Shown: positions 19,677 to 30,089 of the stretch, piece after piece
Position numbering within the stretch: position 1 is the stretch's first letter
How the letters are laid out: every line of letters begins with the position of its first letter
DNA from: Gammaproteobacteria bacterium
GTDB taxonomy: Bacteria; Pseudomonadota; Gammaproteobacteria; SZUA-140
DNA length: 37,701 bases
NCBI GenBank assembly: GCA_016124415.1
Contig: WGNS01000061.1
Span: forward strand, 1 to 37,701
Direction: 5' to 3'
Made by a program: the position numbers and the translations under genes
The notes under the pieces: generated by a model
Told to the model about the DNA's origin: nothing
The model's database searches: none
Seen by the model: the letters and a program-made list of their open reading frames with translations, nothing else

Positions 19677-20065
19677 ATCCACCTCTCCATTGGCTTCTTT
19701 CGAACAATCCCTTCCCGCCCCATGAAACCTCAAGATCAGGGCCTGTTCGGGAAATCGATCTACGAATTGTGAAATTCCGGTTCTTCAACCACTCCTTTGG
19801 CAATCAGAAAAAGCGTTTGGAAACGACGCGAAGTATGACCGTCCCGTAATGAATTTTGCGGGCACGAAAAACGTCAAAATCGAATGGGGAAAAGTTAAGA
19901 AGAAATTGAGCGGATAGACGGCTGAGACAATAACCCGCCCTGCCGCAGGAAAGCGCTCCCGGCGACAACAGATACCACAACAGCCGACGATTCCATGAAT
20001 CCATGGCGCCGCCCATCCAGAACGACATTGCATATAGCCCTCCGGCAGTCTGCAACGAATATCCT

Positions 20066-20083
20066 TTTATCCTGTAGGATAAA
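20066..20083. repeat. TTTATCC-TGTA-GGATAAA perfect palindrome upstream of the moa operon
   Basis: Direct reading; possible operator or hairpin. Confidence 0.45.
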
Positions 20084-20269
20084 GCTAACGGCGCCCTCCG
20101 CGGATGTCAATCACCCATACGGGTGGAATCGTAACCGACACCCCTATCACTCGGCGTTATTGGCGAATAGAATAGGAATTTCCTCGACAATGACCGAACG
20201 CCGATTTTCCGATTGCGGATCGGTTGTTACCGCTCTCGATAACGTCAACGTCAACCGATAGAAGGGGAA

Positions 20270-20779
20270 TTGCGTTTGATCGCCATCAACATCGCCGTGC
20301 TCACCGTCTCCGATACCCGCACCCCGGATAACGATGTCTCGGGGAAACTGCTCTCGGACCGCGTTCGATCGACCGGACACCGTCTTGGCGCGCACATGCT
20401 CGTCAAGGACGATATTCATCACGTTCGCGCCCGGTTGTGCCAATGGATCATCGATGAAGGCATCGACGCGGTGATCGTCAACGGCGGCACCGGCCTGACC
20501 GGCAGGGACGGCACGCCCGAGGCGGTGAAGGTATTGCTCGACAAGGAGATCGAGGGTTTCGGCGAATTGTTTCGCCAGCTTTCCTATGCCGAGATCGGCA
20601 CATCGACGATCGCGTCCCGCGCGCTCGCGGGCGTCGCCAACGGCACCTTCATCTTTTGCATCCCGGGATCGCCGAGCGCTTGCGAACTGGCCTGGGATCA
20701 GCTGATCTCGCTGCAACTCAACAGCGACACCCGACCCTGCAATCTCGTCCAACTCATACCGCGGCTGAAGGAGAAATAG
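20270..20779 (+). CDS. moaB: Molybdenum cofactor biosynthesis protein B (MoaB/Mog family), TTG start
   Basis: IAVLTVSDTRTPDNDVSGKLL...IVNGGTGLTGRDGTPEAV...FIFCIPGSPSACELAWDQLI. Confidence 0.93.
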   Translation: MRLIAINIAVLTVSDTRTPDNDVSGKLLSDRVRSTGHRLGAHMLVKDDIHHVRARLCQWIIDEGIDAVIVNGGTGLTGRDGTPEAVKVLLDKEIEGFGELFRQLSYAEIGTSTIASRALAGVANGTFIFCIPGSPSACELAWDQLISLQLNSDTRPCNLVQLIPRLKEK

Positions 20780-20783
20780 CGAA

Positions 20784-22022
20784 ATGGATAACGCCTGCGA
20801 CACCGGCAAACCCGCCCCGCTGCCTGAAGAAGAGGTCTTACGGCTGCTGTGCGAGGCCGCGCGACCGATCGAACGGACGGAACGCCTGCGGCTGGAGGAA
20901 TGCCACGGCCGCATACTCGCCGAGACGTTGACCGCGCCGATGGACGTTCCGCCAGCCGACAACAGCGCCATGGACGGTTATGCGGTGCGGGCGGCCGATT
21001 GCGCCAAAGCCGATGCCCGACTCTGGGTCTCGCAACACATCCCGGCCGGCGCCACGGGCAAAGCGCTCAAACCGCAGGCGGCGGCGCGTATCTTCACGGG
21101 CGCCCCTCTGCCGCCGGGCGCCGACGCGGTCGTCATGCAGGAATGCTGCGGGACGGAGGGGGAAGACATCATCGTCGCCGAACCCGTCCGGCCCGGCGAC
21201 AACGTCCGCCGACGCGGCGAGGACATCGCCAAGGACAGTGAACTGTTACATCAAGGCACGCGCTTGCAACCGCAGCACGTCGGCTTGGCGGCGTCCGTCG
21301 GACTCAACCGGCTCAAGGTCTACAAGCGCCTGCGGGTCGCGGTGTTTTTCACGGGCGACGAGCTGACGGCCCCCGGGAATCCGCTCACACCCGGAAAGAT
21401 CTACAACTCGAACCGCTACGTCCTGACCGGCCTGTTGCAGCGGCTGGGCTGCGAGGTCGTCGACTTGGGCGATGTCCCGGACAACGTCTTCGCCACCCGC
21501 GAAGTGCTGGATCATGCCAGGACCACAGCGGACGTCATCATCACGAGCGGGGGCGTCTCGGTCGGCGAGGAAGACCATGTGCGCAACGCGGTCGCGGCGC
21601 TCGGCAAGCTCGAACTCTGGAACATCGCCATCAAACCCGGCAAACCGCTGGCCTTCGGGCATGTCGGCGAAACGCCGTTCTTCGGCCTCCCCGGCAATCC
21701 CGTCGCCCTGTTCATCACGTGCTGCCTCTACGCCCGCCCTTTCCTGCAAATCTGCCAGGGACGCACTTATCGACCGCCCCGTTTCATGTGGCTGCGCGCC
21801 GGATTCGAGCGGCCTCATCCGCATAGCCGCCGGGAATATCTGCGCGCGCGCGTCGAGTCGACCACCGAACAGCAGGATTTCGTGAAACTGTACCCCCATC
21901 AGGGCTCCGGCGTTCTGAACTCGCTGGCCTGGGCCGAGGGGCTCGCCTGCATCCCCGAAGGCAGCCGGATCGAAAAAGGCGATATGGTGCGTTATCTGCC
22001 GCTCGAGGCGCTGTTCGATTGA
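20784..22022 (+). CDS. moeA: Molybdopterin molybdenumtransferase MoeA
   Basis: DVPPADNSAMDGYAVRAAD...FTGAPLPPGADAVVMQE...VFFTGDELTAPG...IITSGGVSVGEEDHV...GLPGNPVA. Confidence 0.95.
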   Translation: MDNACDTGKPAPLPEEEVLRLLCEAARPIERTERLRLEECHGRILAETLTAPMDVPPADNSAMDGYAVRAADCAKADARLWVSQHIPAGATGKALKPQAAARIFTGAPLPPGADAVVMQECCGTEGEDIIVAEPVRPGDNVRRRGEDIAKDSELLHQGTRLQPQHVGLAASVGLNRLKVYKRLRVAVFFTGDELTAPGNPLTPGKIYNSNRYVLTGLLQRLGCEVVDLGDVPDNVFATREVLDHARTTADVIITSGGVSVGEEDHVRNAVAALGKLELWNIAIKPGKPLAFGHVGETPFFGLPGNPVALFITCCLYARPFLQICQGRTYRPPRFMWLRAGFERPHPHSRREYLRARVESTTEQQDFVKLYPHQGSGVLNSLAWAEGLACIPEGSRIEKGDMVRYLPLEALFD

Positions 22023-22642
22023 CGTCCGCCCAGACCTCCACCCAGACGCGCGCCCAAGTCAGCGCGGTCATCCTCTCGGGCGGCCGATCGCGGCGCATGG
22101 ACGGACGCGACAAGGCCTTCGTCGAGATCCACGGCCGTCCGCTCATCGAGCGGGTCATCGAGACATTGCGTCCCCAGGTCGGGGAACTCTTCATCTCGGC
22201 GAATCCCGACGACCCGCGCTATCGCTCGCTCGGATCGGAAGTGCTCCCCGATCCCGTGGGGCCCGATTTCGGCCCGCTCGCGGGCATCCTTGCCGGACTG
22301 GAGCGAACGAAGTCCCCTTACCTCCTGACCGCGCCCTGCGACGTCCCCTTCCTGCCCGATACGCTCGCGGAACGCCTTCTGGCGCGAATCAAATCGACAG
22401 GCGCCCGCGTCGCGACCGCCGCCGACGGCGACCGCCTGCACGGCACGATCTCATTGCTTGAACGCGGACTCGCCGACGACCTGCGCGCCTACATCGAAAA
22501 CGGCGGACGCAAGGTTCGCGACTGGCTGGAAGAAAACGGCTGCGAGGCCGTGGATTTTTCCGATGCGCCGAACGCCTTCCTAAATATCAACAGCCCGGAT
22601 GACCGTGCGCGCGCGGAATCGATGCTTCCACTTCCGAAGTAA
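22019..22642 (+). CDS. mobA: Molybdenum cofactor guanylyltransferase MobA, TTG start overlapping moeA stop
   Basis: VSAVILSGGRSRRMDGRDKAFVEIHGRPLIERV...DFGPLAGILAGLE...CDVPFLP...NINSPDD. Confidence 0.93.
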   Translation: MTSAQTSTQTRAQVSAVILSGGRSRRMDGRDKAFVEIHGRPLIERVIETLRPQVGELFISANPDDPRYRSLGSEVLPDPVGPDFGPLAGILAGLERTKSPYLLTAPCDVPFLPDTLAERLLARIKSTGARVATAADGDRLHGTISLLERGLADDLRAYIENGGRKVRDWLEENGCEAVDFSDAPNAFLNINSPDDRARAESMLPLPK

Positions 22643-22645
22643 CGA

Positions 22646-25309
22646 TCACTTTTTCGCTTCGAGCATGGCGCGAAGTTCCGGAACACACGAGCCGCAATTC
22701 GTGCCCGCCCGGAGCGCCTTGCCGATCGCCTCCACGCTGGAGAGCTTCTGCTCCCGAATGGCCGCTTCAATGGTTTTAACGCCGACCGAAAAACACGCGC
22801 AGACGATGCGGCCGGCATCGGTCTGTCCCTCGGGCGAGCGGCCCAGCAAGAGCCCCCGGCGTTCGGCTGCGGTCAACGATTCGCTCTCGAACAGTCCGGC
22901 CAGCCAGTCGCGGGACGGCAGTTCACCACCCGGCGAGATGAACACGCAACTCTCGACCCGATTCCCGACCATGCGTACGCCGCGATAGCGCTGGCCGCGC
23001 GCGTCGTGATATTCGATCCATTCCACGTCGTCGTCGGAACGGCAAAGCGCGTCCCTCGCCCATGCCGGCCAATCGGGGTCGGTCTCCCGGCCAGCGATTT
23101 CGTAGCGATAAAAGCCCGCCCCCTGGGCGCGCACCCAATACTCGACCCCGCTCAAATCGAGTTTGCGACGGCTCAGGATGAACCCCTGCCAGGCGGCGGG
23201 ATAAGGGATGACGCGCACCGGCGTCTGTTTTGACTCGGGCTGCCCCGAAACCGGATCGACCACCGGATTGACGACGGCGTCGATCCGGGCATGGCTCGCG
23301 AACTGGTCGCTCCAATGCATGGGCACGAATACGCTGCCCCGATGCTGGTAACCGTCGCCGCGCACCCGCACCAGCACCTCGCCCCAGCGGCTGAATACCC
23401 GGGCGAGTCCGCCATCCGTGAGGCCGTAAGCGGCGATGTCCAATGGATGCATCTCGACGTAGGGTTCGGGCGTGTGTTCGCCGAGGCGCGCCGCCTTGCC
23501 GGTACGAGTCATGCTGTGCCACTGGTCGCGGACACGGCCGGTGTTCAAGGTCAGCGGAAAATTCTCGCCGGCCGAATTCCTGGGCGGCCTCGGTTTGACG
23601 GGAATCAGCCGCGCCTTGCGCGTCGCCGTAAAGAAGCGACGGTCGGAAAACATGCGCGCCGTGCCTTCGCCGCCGCGCACAGGCCATTGGACGGGTTTCA
23701 AAGCATCATATTCCGCGTCGGACATGCCGCCCAATGCGAAGATATCGAAGTCGCGCGCCCCCTGATTCTCGGCGCCCGACAATAAGGCGTGCTCGCGAAA
23801 GATCTCGGCGACCGAACCGTAGTCGAACGCGCGCCCGAACCCCATGCGCTTGGCGACCTCGGCGATCGTCCACCAGTCGGGCCGGGCCTCGCCCGGCGCC
23901 GCCAGAAACGCGCGTTGACGCGAGATCCGTCGCTCCGAGTTCGTGACCGTGCCGCCCTTCTCGCCCCAGGCCAGGGCGGGTAACAGCACGTGCGCCAGGC
24001 GAGTCGTATCGGTCTCCCGCACGACGTCGGAGACCACGACGAATTCGCACTTCTCGAGTGCCGCCTTGACCCGATCGGCATCGGGCAAACTGAAGACCGG
24101 ATTCGTGGCCATGATCCAGACCGCCTTGACCTTCCCTTCGCCGATGGCCTCGAACAGATCGACGGCCTTGTATCCCGGCTTGTCGGCGATGACCGGGGAT
24201 TGCCAAAAGGACTGCACGATGCGGCGATGATCCGGATTATCGATCTCCATGTGCGCGGCCAGCATATTGGCCAAGCCTCCGACCTCGCGTCCGCCCATGG
24301 CGTTGGGCTGCCCGGTGAACGAAAACGGCCCCATGCCGATGCGGCCGATACGGCCCGTCAACAAATGGCAGTTGATGATGGCGTTGACCTTGTCGGTGCC
24401 GCTCGACGATTGATTGATGCCCTGCGAATAGACCGTGACGACGCGCTCCGTGCGGGCGAACAGGCGGAAGAATTCGGTCACCATGTCGTCGGGCAGGCCG
24501 CAGCTCCACCCCACCGACGCGATATCCGGGGCGCTTTCGCGTGCAACCGCCAGCGCCTCGCCGAGACCCTCGGTATGGTTGTCGACGAACTGCCGATCGA
24601 TCTCCCCGACCCGGTCCAGATAAGCGAGCAGACCGTTGAACAACACGGCGTCGCTGCCCGGATTCAAGGGCAGATGCAGGTCCGCGACGTCGCAGGTCGC
24701 GGTCTTGCGCGGATCAATCACGACGACCTTCAAATCGCCGTGTTGGCGCTTGGCCGCGACGATGCGCTGATAGAGCACGGGATGACACCAAGCCGCGTTG
24801 GTGCCGGTGAGCACGATGAGTCGCGCCCTTTCCAGATCCTCGTAGCAGCACGGCACCGTGTCCGAACCGAAGGCCCGCTTATGCCCGGCGACCGAGGACG
24901 ACATGCAGAGCCGCGAGTTGGTGTCGATGTTCGCGGTGCCGATGAAGCCCTTCATGAGCTTATTGGCGACGTAATAGTCTTCGCTCAACAACTGCCCGGA
25001 GACGTACATCGCCACGGCGTCCGGACCGTGCGCGTCGATGACGCGCTTGAAGCCTTCGGCCACGGTATCGAGCGCGCGATCCCAATCGGCGACTTCGCCG
25101 CCGATCATGGGCGCAAGCAAGCGTCCTTCCAGATCGAGGGTCTGGCCGAGCGCGGCCCCCTTCGAACACAAACGCCCGAAATTGGACGGGTGGTCCGGGT
25201 CTCCTTTTACGGTGACGTCATTCCCCGCTACCGATGCGATGACGCCGCAACCTACGCCGCAATAGGGACAGGTCGTCGCGGTGGACCTACGCTCCATCGC
25301 GGGCGGCAT
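22646..25309 (-). CDS. nasA: Assimilatory nitrate reductase catalytic subunit (molybdopterin, [4Fe-4S], C-terminal BFD-like domain)
   Basis: CPYCGVGCGV...LCSKG; molybdopterin oxidoreductase core; molydopterin-binding C-terminal (NTGRVRDQWHSMTRTGKAARL); BFD-like VCACFSVGVKTIEAAI...GTNCGSCVPEL. Confidence 0.95.
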   Translation of the reverse strand: MPPAMERRSTATTCPYCGVGCGVIASVAGNDVTVKGDPDHPSNFGRLCSKGAALGQTLDLEGRLLAPMIGGEVADWDRALDTVAEGFKRVIDAHGPDAVAMYVSGQLLSEDYYVANKLMKGFIGTANIDTNSRLCMSSSVAGHKRAFGSDTVPCCYEDLERARLIVLTGTNAAWCHPVLYQRIVAAKRQHGDLKVVVIDPRKTATCDVADLHLPLNPGSDAVLFNGLLAYLDRVGEIDRQFVDNHTEGLGEALAVARESAPDIASVGWSCGLPDDMVTEFFRLFARTERVVTVYSQGINQSSSGTDKVNAIINCHLLTGRIGRIGMGPFSFTGQPNAMGGREVGGLANMLAAHMEIDNPDHRRIVQSFWQSPVIADKPGYKAVDLFEAIGEGKVKAVWIMATNPVFSLPDADRVKAALEKCEFVVVSDVVRETDTTRLAHVLLPALAWGEKGGTVTNSERRISRQRAFLAAPGEARPDWWTIAEVAKRMGFGRAFDYGSVAEIFREHALLSGAENQGARDFDIFALGGMSDAEYDALKPVQWPVRGGEGTARMFSDRRFFTATRKARLIPVKPRPPRNSAGENFPLTLNTGRVRDQWHSMTRTGKAARLGEHTPEPYVEMHPLDIAAYGLTDGGLARVFSRWGEVLVRVRGDGYQHRGSVFVPMHWSDQFASHARIDAVVNPVVDPVSGQPESKQTPVRVIPYPAAWQGFILSRRKLDLSGVEYWVRAQGAGFYRYEIAGRETDPDWPAWARDALCRSDDDVEWIEYHDARGQRYRGVRMVGNRVESCVFISPGGELPSRDWLAGLFESESLTAAERRGLLLGRSPEGQTDAGRIVCACFSVGVKTIEAAIREQKLSSVEAIGKALRAGTNCGSCVPELRAMLEAKK

Positions 25310-25626
25310 TAGTCACCGGACAATTGCAGATAGACCGTGCCGCCTTCGACCTTGGTCTCGAAACGCGCGGCGCAGCCCTCGTCCGGGGCCACGGCCTGCC
25401 CCGTCGCAAGTTCGATGTTCCAATTATGCAAGGGACAAGTCACGCGCGCACCGTGCACGATACCCTGGCTCAACGGTCCGCCCTTGTGCGGACAATGATC
25501 CCGCAACGCGAAGACCTCGTCGTCCAGCGTACGGAAGATCCCGATATTGCCGCTCCCGGTCTTCACGACCCTGGCGCCCTGGCGCGGAATTTCATCGAGC
25601 GAACCTATTTCAATCCAATCGGACAT
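25309..25626 (-). CDS. nirD: Nitrite reductase small subunit NirD (Rieske-like, ligands present)
   Basis: FALRDHCPHKGGPLSQGIVHGARVTCPLHNWNIELATG; TAATG overlap with nasA start. Confidence 0.93.
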   Translation of the reverse strand: MSDWIEIGSLDEIPRQGARVVKTGSGNIGIFRTLDDEVFALRDHCPHKGGPLSQGIVHGARVTCPLHNWNIELATGQAVAPDEGCAARFETKVEGGTVYLQLSGD

Positions 25627-25642
25627 GTTTCAAATTCCTCGT

Positions 25643-28078
25643 TCAACCGACCTGCTTGATCGGGAAGTAAGCCCTGCGTCGATCCGACGCCGCGACTTCC
25701 TTCGCCCAGGGATCATATTGGAATACCGCCTGCGACTCCAGGAAGCGCTGATACAGCGACTTGCGTCCCTCTCCGTCATCGACGATCCTTTCACGCACGT
25801 AGTTGAGTCCGACGCGCTCGATCCAGGGCGCCGTGCGTTCGAGATAATGCCCTTCCTCGCGATAGAGCTGCATGAAGGCGCCGCAATATTCCTTGGCCTC
25901 TTCCTCGGTCGCGACACGCGCCAACAGATCAGTAGCACGGACGTGGATGCCGCCGTTGCCGCCGACGTGCAGCTCGTATCCCGAATCGACGCAGACCACG
26001 CCGAAGTCCTTGATCGTCGCCTCGGCGCAATTGCGCGGACAGCCCGAAACGGCCATCTTGAATTTATGCGGCGTCCAAGAACCCCAGGTCATCTGCTCCA
26101 GTTGGATGCCGAGCCCCGTCGAGTCCTGGGTGCCGAAGCGGCACCACTCCGAGCCGACACAGGTCTTGACCGTGCGCAAGGATTTTCCGTAGGCGTGACC
26201 CGAGACCATGCCGGCGGCGTTCAGATCGGCCCAGACATCGGGCAAATCCTCCTTTTTGATGCCGAACAGATCGATACGCTGCCCGCCGGTGACCTTGACG
26301 GTCTTGACCGCGTACTTGTCGGCTACATCGGCGATGGCGCGCAATTCGTGCGGCGTCGTGATACCGCCCCACATGCGCGGCACGACCGAATAAGTGCCGT
26401 CTTTCTGGATATTGGCGTGGGCGCGCTCGTTGATGAAACGCGACTGCGGATCGTCCTGAAATTCACGAGGCCAGGCGGCCAGGAGATAAAAGTTCAGCGC
26501 CGGCCTGCAGCTCGCGCAGCCGTCCGGCGTCTCCCACTCGAAGAATTCGCGCACGGCCTGGTGGCTCGTCAGACGATGTTCCACGATGCCCTTGCGCACC
26601 TCGTCGTGGGTGTACTCGCAGCAGCCGCAAAGCGCCTTCTTCTTCGGCGTCGCCGAATAATCGCCCACGGTCGAGGCAAGGATCTGTTCGACGAGACCGG
26701 TGCACGAGCCGCAGGACGCCGAGGCCTTGGTATGGGCGCGCACCTCTTCGATCGTGAACAAACCCTTGGTCGTAATGGCCTTGACGATCTCGCCCTTGCA
26801 GACGCCGTTGCAGCCGCAGACCTCCATTTCGTCGCCCATGGTCGCGGCGGCGTTTTGCCCGCCGTGTCCCGAGTCGCCGAGATGGGCCTGGCCGAACATC
26901 AGCGAATCGCGGAACCCGCTGACATCGGTACCGTCGCGCATGAGTTGGAAATACCAGGCGCCGTCGACGGTATCGCCGTACATGACTGCGCCTTGGATCT
27001 TGTTCTCCTTGAGCAGGATCTTTTTATAGACGCCCAGCGAGGCATCCTTGAGGACGATCTCTTCGCTGTCCGCATCACCGACAAAATCGCCGGCGGAAAA
27101 CAGATCGACGCCCGTAACCTTGAGCTTGGTCGAGGTCACCGAACCCGCGTAGCGACCGATGCCGTATCTGGCAAGATGGTTGGCGCAGACCTTGGCCTGC
27201 TCGAACAGCGGCGCGACGAGACCGTAGGTCATGCCGCGATGCTGCACGCATTCGCCGACGGCATAGACCCTGGGGTCGAAGGTCTGCATGGTGTCGTTGA
27301 CGACGATGCCGCGCTCGCAATGCAGCCCGATCTTCTTTCCGAGCTCGATGTTGGGTCGAATGCCCGCCGCCATGACAACGATGTCTGCCGGGATTTCCGG
27401 CCCGTCCTTGAAACGCACAGCCTCGACGTGCTCCTTGCCGAGGATCGCCTCGGTTTGCGTCGCCATGAGGAATTTGAGTCCCTTCTCCTCCAGGGATTTC
27501 TGCAACATCCTGCCGGATTCGGGATCGAGCTGACGTTCCATGAGCGTATCCATCAGATGCACGACCGTGACGTCCATGCCCTGAATTTGTAAACCGTTGG
27601 CCGCTTCGAGACCCAGCAAACCGCCGCCGATCACGACCGCATGACGACCGTGTTTGGCCGCGTCGAGCATGGTGTCGACGTCCTGGATATCGCGGAAACC
27701 AATCACGCCTTCGAGCTCATGACCCGGTACCGGAATGATGAAAGGCGTCGACCCGGTCGCGATCAGGAGCCGGTCGTAGGGCGCGATCGTGCCGTCTTCG
27801 GCAATGACTTCACGGCGGGCGCGATTGACGTCCACGACCTTCTTTCCGGTGTGCAGCGTGATGCCGTTCGACGCATACCACTCCCTGTCGTTGAGCACGA
27901 TATCCGAGATCGTCTTCTCCCCGGCCAGGACCGGAGACAAGAGGATGCGATTGTAATTCACGTGCGGCTCGGCGCCGAACACGGTGATGTCGTAGGCGTC
28001 CGGCGCGAGCTTGAGCAATTCCTCGAGCGTGCGTACGCCGGCCATGCCGTTACCGATCAGTACGAGTTTTTCTTTCAT
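25643..28078 (-). CDS. nirB: NAD(P)H-dependent nitrite reductase large subunit NirB
   Basis: Pyridine nucleotide-disulfide domain (LVLIGNGMAGVRTLEELL), BFD domain (CGCNGVCKGEIVKAI), sirohaem/[4Fe-4S] motif (CVGSEWCRFG...CPRNCAEATIKDFGVV). Confidence 0.97.
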   Translation of the reverse strand: MKEKLVLIGNGMAGVRTLEELLKLAPDAYDITVFGAEPHVNYNRILLSPVLAGEKTISDIVLNDREWYASNGITLHTGKKVVDVNRARREVIAEDGTIAPYDRLLIATGSTPFIIPVPGHELEGVIGFRDIQDVDTMLDAAKHGRHAVVIGGGLLGLEAANGLQIQGMDVTVVHLMDTLMERQLDPESGRMLQKSLEEKGLKFLMATQTEAILGKEHVEAVRFKDGPEIPADIVVMAAGIRPNIELGKKIGLHCERGIVVNDTMQTFDPRVYAVGECVQHRGMTYGLVAPLFEQAKVCANHLARYGIGRYAGSVTSTKLKVTGVDLFSAGDFVGDADSEEIVLKDASLGVYKKILLKENKIQGAVMYGDTVDGAWYFQLMRDGTDVSGFRDSLMFGQAHLGDSGHGGQNAAATMGDEMEVCGCNGVCKGEIVKAITTKGLFTIEEVRAHTKASASCGSCTGLVEQILASTVGDYSATPKKKALCGCCEYTHDEVRKGIVEHRLTSHQAVREFFEWETPDGCASCRPALNFYLLAAWPREFQDDPQSRFINERAHANIQKDGTYSVVPRMWGGITTPHELRAIADVADKYAVKTVKVTGGQRIDLFGIKKEDLPDVWADLNAAGMVSGHAYGKSLRTVKTCVGSEWCRFGTQDSTGLGIQLEQMTWGSWTPHKFKMAVSGCPRNCAEATIKDFGVVCVDSGYELHVGGNGGIHVRATDLLARVATEEEAKEYCGAFMQLYREEGHYLERTAPWIERVGLNYVRERIVDDGEGRKSLYQRFLESQAVFQYDPWAKEVAASDRRRAYFPIKQVG

Positions 28079-28103
28079 TGCAATTTCCTCACGGGTTGCA
28101 CCT

Positions 28104-28973
28104 TTAATGTTCCGAAGGACGGTGTTGGCGTTCGTAGAGGAACTTCAACACCTCGGTGCGGTATTCGTTGTAGCGTTTGTCGTTGGCAAGCCGAATGCGG
28201 TCGCGCGGACGCTCCAGATCGATGGCGAGAATTTCGCCGATCGTCGCCGCCGGGCCGTTGGTCATCATCACGATCTTGTCCGACAGCAATACCGCCTCGT
28301 CCACGTCATGGGTAATCATGATCACGGTGTTTTTCAGCTCGGCCTGGATCTCCATGACCGAATCCTGCAGATGCGCCCGGGTCAATGCGTCGAGCGCGCC
28401 GAAGGGTTCGTCCATGAGCAGGACCGTGGGCTGCATCGCAAGCGCCCTCGCGATACCGACGCGCTGCTTCATGCCGCCCGAGACCTCGGCCGGATATTTG
28501 TGCATGGCGTGGTCCATGTGCACGAGGCTGAGATTGTGTTCAATCCAGGATTTCATCTCCGCCTTGTTCATGCGCTTCTTGAAGATCGCCTTCACCGCCA
28601 ATTCGACGTTCTGATAACAGGTCAGCCACGGCAGGAGTGAATGGTTCTGGAATACCACGGCCCGATCGGGCCCCGGCTCATCCACCTCCTTGTTGTTCAG
28701 GATCACGCCGCCGGTCGTCGCCTTGTGAAGGCCCGCGACGATATTCAGCACCGTCGACTTTCCGCATCCGGAGTGGCCGATGATGGAAATGAATTCGCCG
28801 TTTCCGATCTTCAGGTTGACGTTGTCGAGCGCCTTGAACGGCCCCTTCTTGGTTTGGAATTCGATGGAGACATCGCTGAGTTCCAAAAACGCCGGATTGT
28901 TTTTCGCTTCGCTTTGAATCATGGTCTCCGCCACTTCAAACTCGTTTCTTTTAAACATGAATACCTTCGACAT
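28104..28973 (-). CDS. nrtD: Nitrate ABC transporter ATP-binding protein (NrtD/NasD-like)
   Basis: Walker A GHSGCGKST, signature VSGGMKQRVGIARALA, Walker B VLLMDEPFGALD. Start 28973 preceded by AGGGGG. Confidence 0.93.
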   Translation of the reverse strand: MSKVFMFKRNEFEVAETMIQSEAKNNPAFLELSDVSIEFQTKKGPFKALDNVNLKIGNGEFISIIGHSGCGKSTVLNIVAGLHKATTGGVILNNKEVDEPGPDRAVVFQNHSLLPWLTCYQNVELAVKAIFKKRMNKAEMKSWIEHNLSLVHMDHAMHKYPAEVSGGMKQRVGIARALAMQPTVLLMDEPFGALDALTRAHLQDSVMEIQAELKNTVIMITHDVDEAVLLSDKIVMMTNGPAATIGEILAIDLERPRDRIRLANDKRYNEYRTEVLKFLYERQHRPSEH

Positions 28974-28984
28974 GACGGCCCCCT

Positions 28985-29998
28985 TTAAACATTTTTGTCG
29001 TGAGACAGGACACGTTGAAACGCGACCATGATCCAATCGAGCAGGAAACCGATCAGCCCGATCGCGAGCACCGCGAACATGATGCGGGCCAGCGAATCGG
29101 AACTGCCGTTTTGAAATTCATCCCAGACAAACTTTCCGAGCCCCGGGTTTTGCGCCAGCATCTCGGCCGCGATCAACACCATCCAACCGATGCCGAGCGA
29201 AATTCGAAGGCCCGTAAAAATGACCGGCAGCGACGCGGGGATCGCAATCTTGAATATCTGCGCCGTCCAGTTCAGACGAATGACGCGACCGACGTTGATC
29301 AAATCCTTATCGATGGATGAAACGGCCATCGCGGTGTTGATCAGAGTCGGCCATAGCGAACACAAGGTCACGGTAATGGCAGAGTTGATGAACGATTTTT
29401 CGAACATCGGATTATCCGTGACGTAGACAGCGCTCACGACCATGGTCACGATGGGCAACCAGGCCAAAGGAGACACCGGTTTGAAAATCTGGATCAACGG
29501 GCTGATCGCACCGTAGAGATTCCTGCTCAGGCCGCACACGACACCGATCGGAATCGCGATCAGGCTTGCGATCACGAACCCCGTGAACACGGTGATAAGA
29601 CTCGTCCAGATCTGATCGATGAACGTCACGCGGCCGGTATATTCACGCACCTTGATCTCTGCGTTGGGGTCCTTCTCGAGCTTCTTTTGATTGCGTTCCT
29701 CCTGGCGCTCGTAGAAGGCCTGTTCCTTGGCGCGTTCCGTCTTGTACTCCTGCCACAGGTTTTCGCCCTGCGCCCAAACCGCTACGGGTCCGGGAAGATC
29801 GCCGAGACTGGTTTTGACTTGCGATGCGGCGCCCGCCCAAACGAACAGGAACGCGACCAAGGCGATCACGGGCAGACCGATCCCGGAGAACAGGTCGGAA
29901 AACTGCTCGCGAGGATTTTCTCCGCTGCAAAGGCGAACCACCGGCACCAGCCAGGACACCCCGGCCATCTCGAGATAGTTGATGATTCTGTTCTTCAT
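28985..29998 (-). CDS. nrtB: Nitrate ABC transporter permease NrtB, with charged insertion
   Basis: EAA-type permease pattern; LGIGWMVLIAAEMLAQNPGLGKFVWDEFQNG; long KE-rich segment TERAKEQAFYERQEERNQKKLEKDPNAEIKVREYTG. Confidence 0.92.
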   Translation of the reverse strand: MKNRIINYLEMAGVSWLVPVVRLCSGENPREQFSDLFSGIGLPVIALVAFLFVWAGAASQVKTSLGDLPGPVAVWAQGENLWQEYKTERAKEQAFYERQEERNQKKLEKDPNAEIKVREYTGRVTFIDQIWTSLITVFTGFVIASLIAIPIGVVCGLSRNLYGAISPLIQIFKPVSPLAWLPIVTMVVSAVYVTDNPMFEKSFINSAITVTLCSLWPTLINTAMAVSSIDKDLINVGRVIRLNWTAQIFKIAIPASLPVIFTGLRISLGIGWMVLIAAEMLAQNPGLGKFVWDEFQNGSSDSLARIMFAVLAIGLIGFLLDWIMVAFQRVLSHDKNV

Positions 29999-30089
29999 GA
30001 CATCGTCCCGACTATCGAATTTGTGTTCGTTGATATCGAGGGCTGCGTCATCACCGACGACGCAGCCCTCTCCTTACGTACGGAATAAA

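Noticed and set aside
25547-27592. 681-aa plus-strand ORF antisense to nirB
   Set aside because: Mirror of a clear NirB coding frame; composition typical of antisense reading of GC-rich codons.
28985-29998. KE-rich insertion in NrtB as a novel domain
   Set aside because: As far as I recall, similar charged segments occur in other proteobacterial nitrate permeases; not clearly unusual without alignment.
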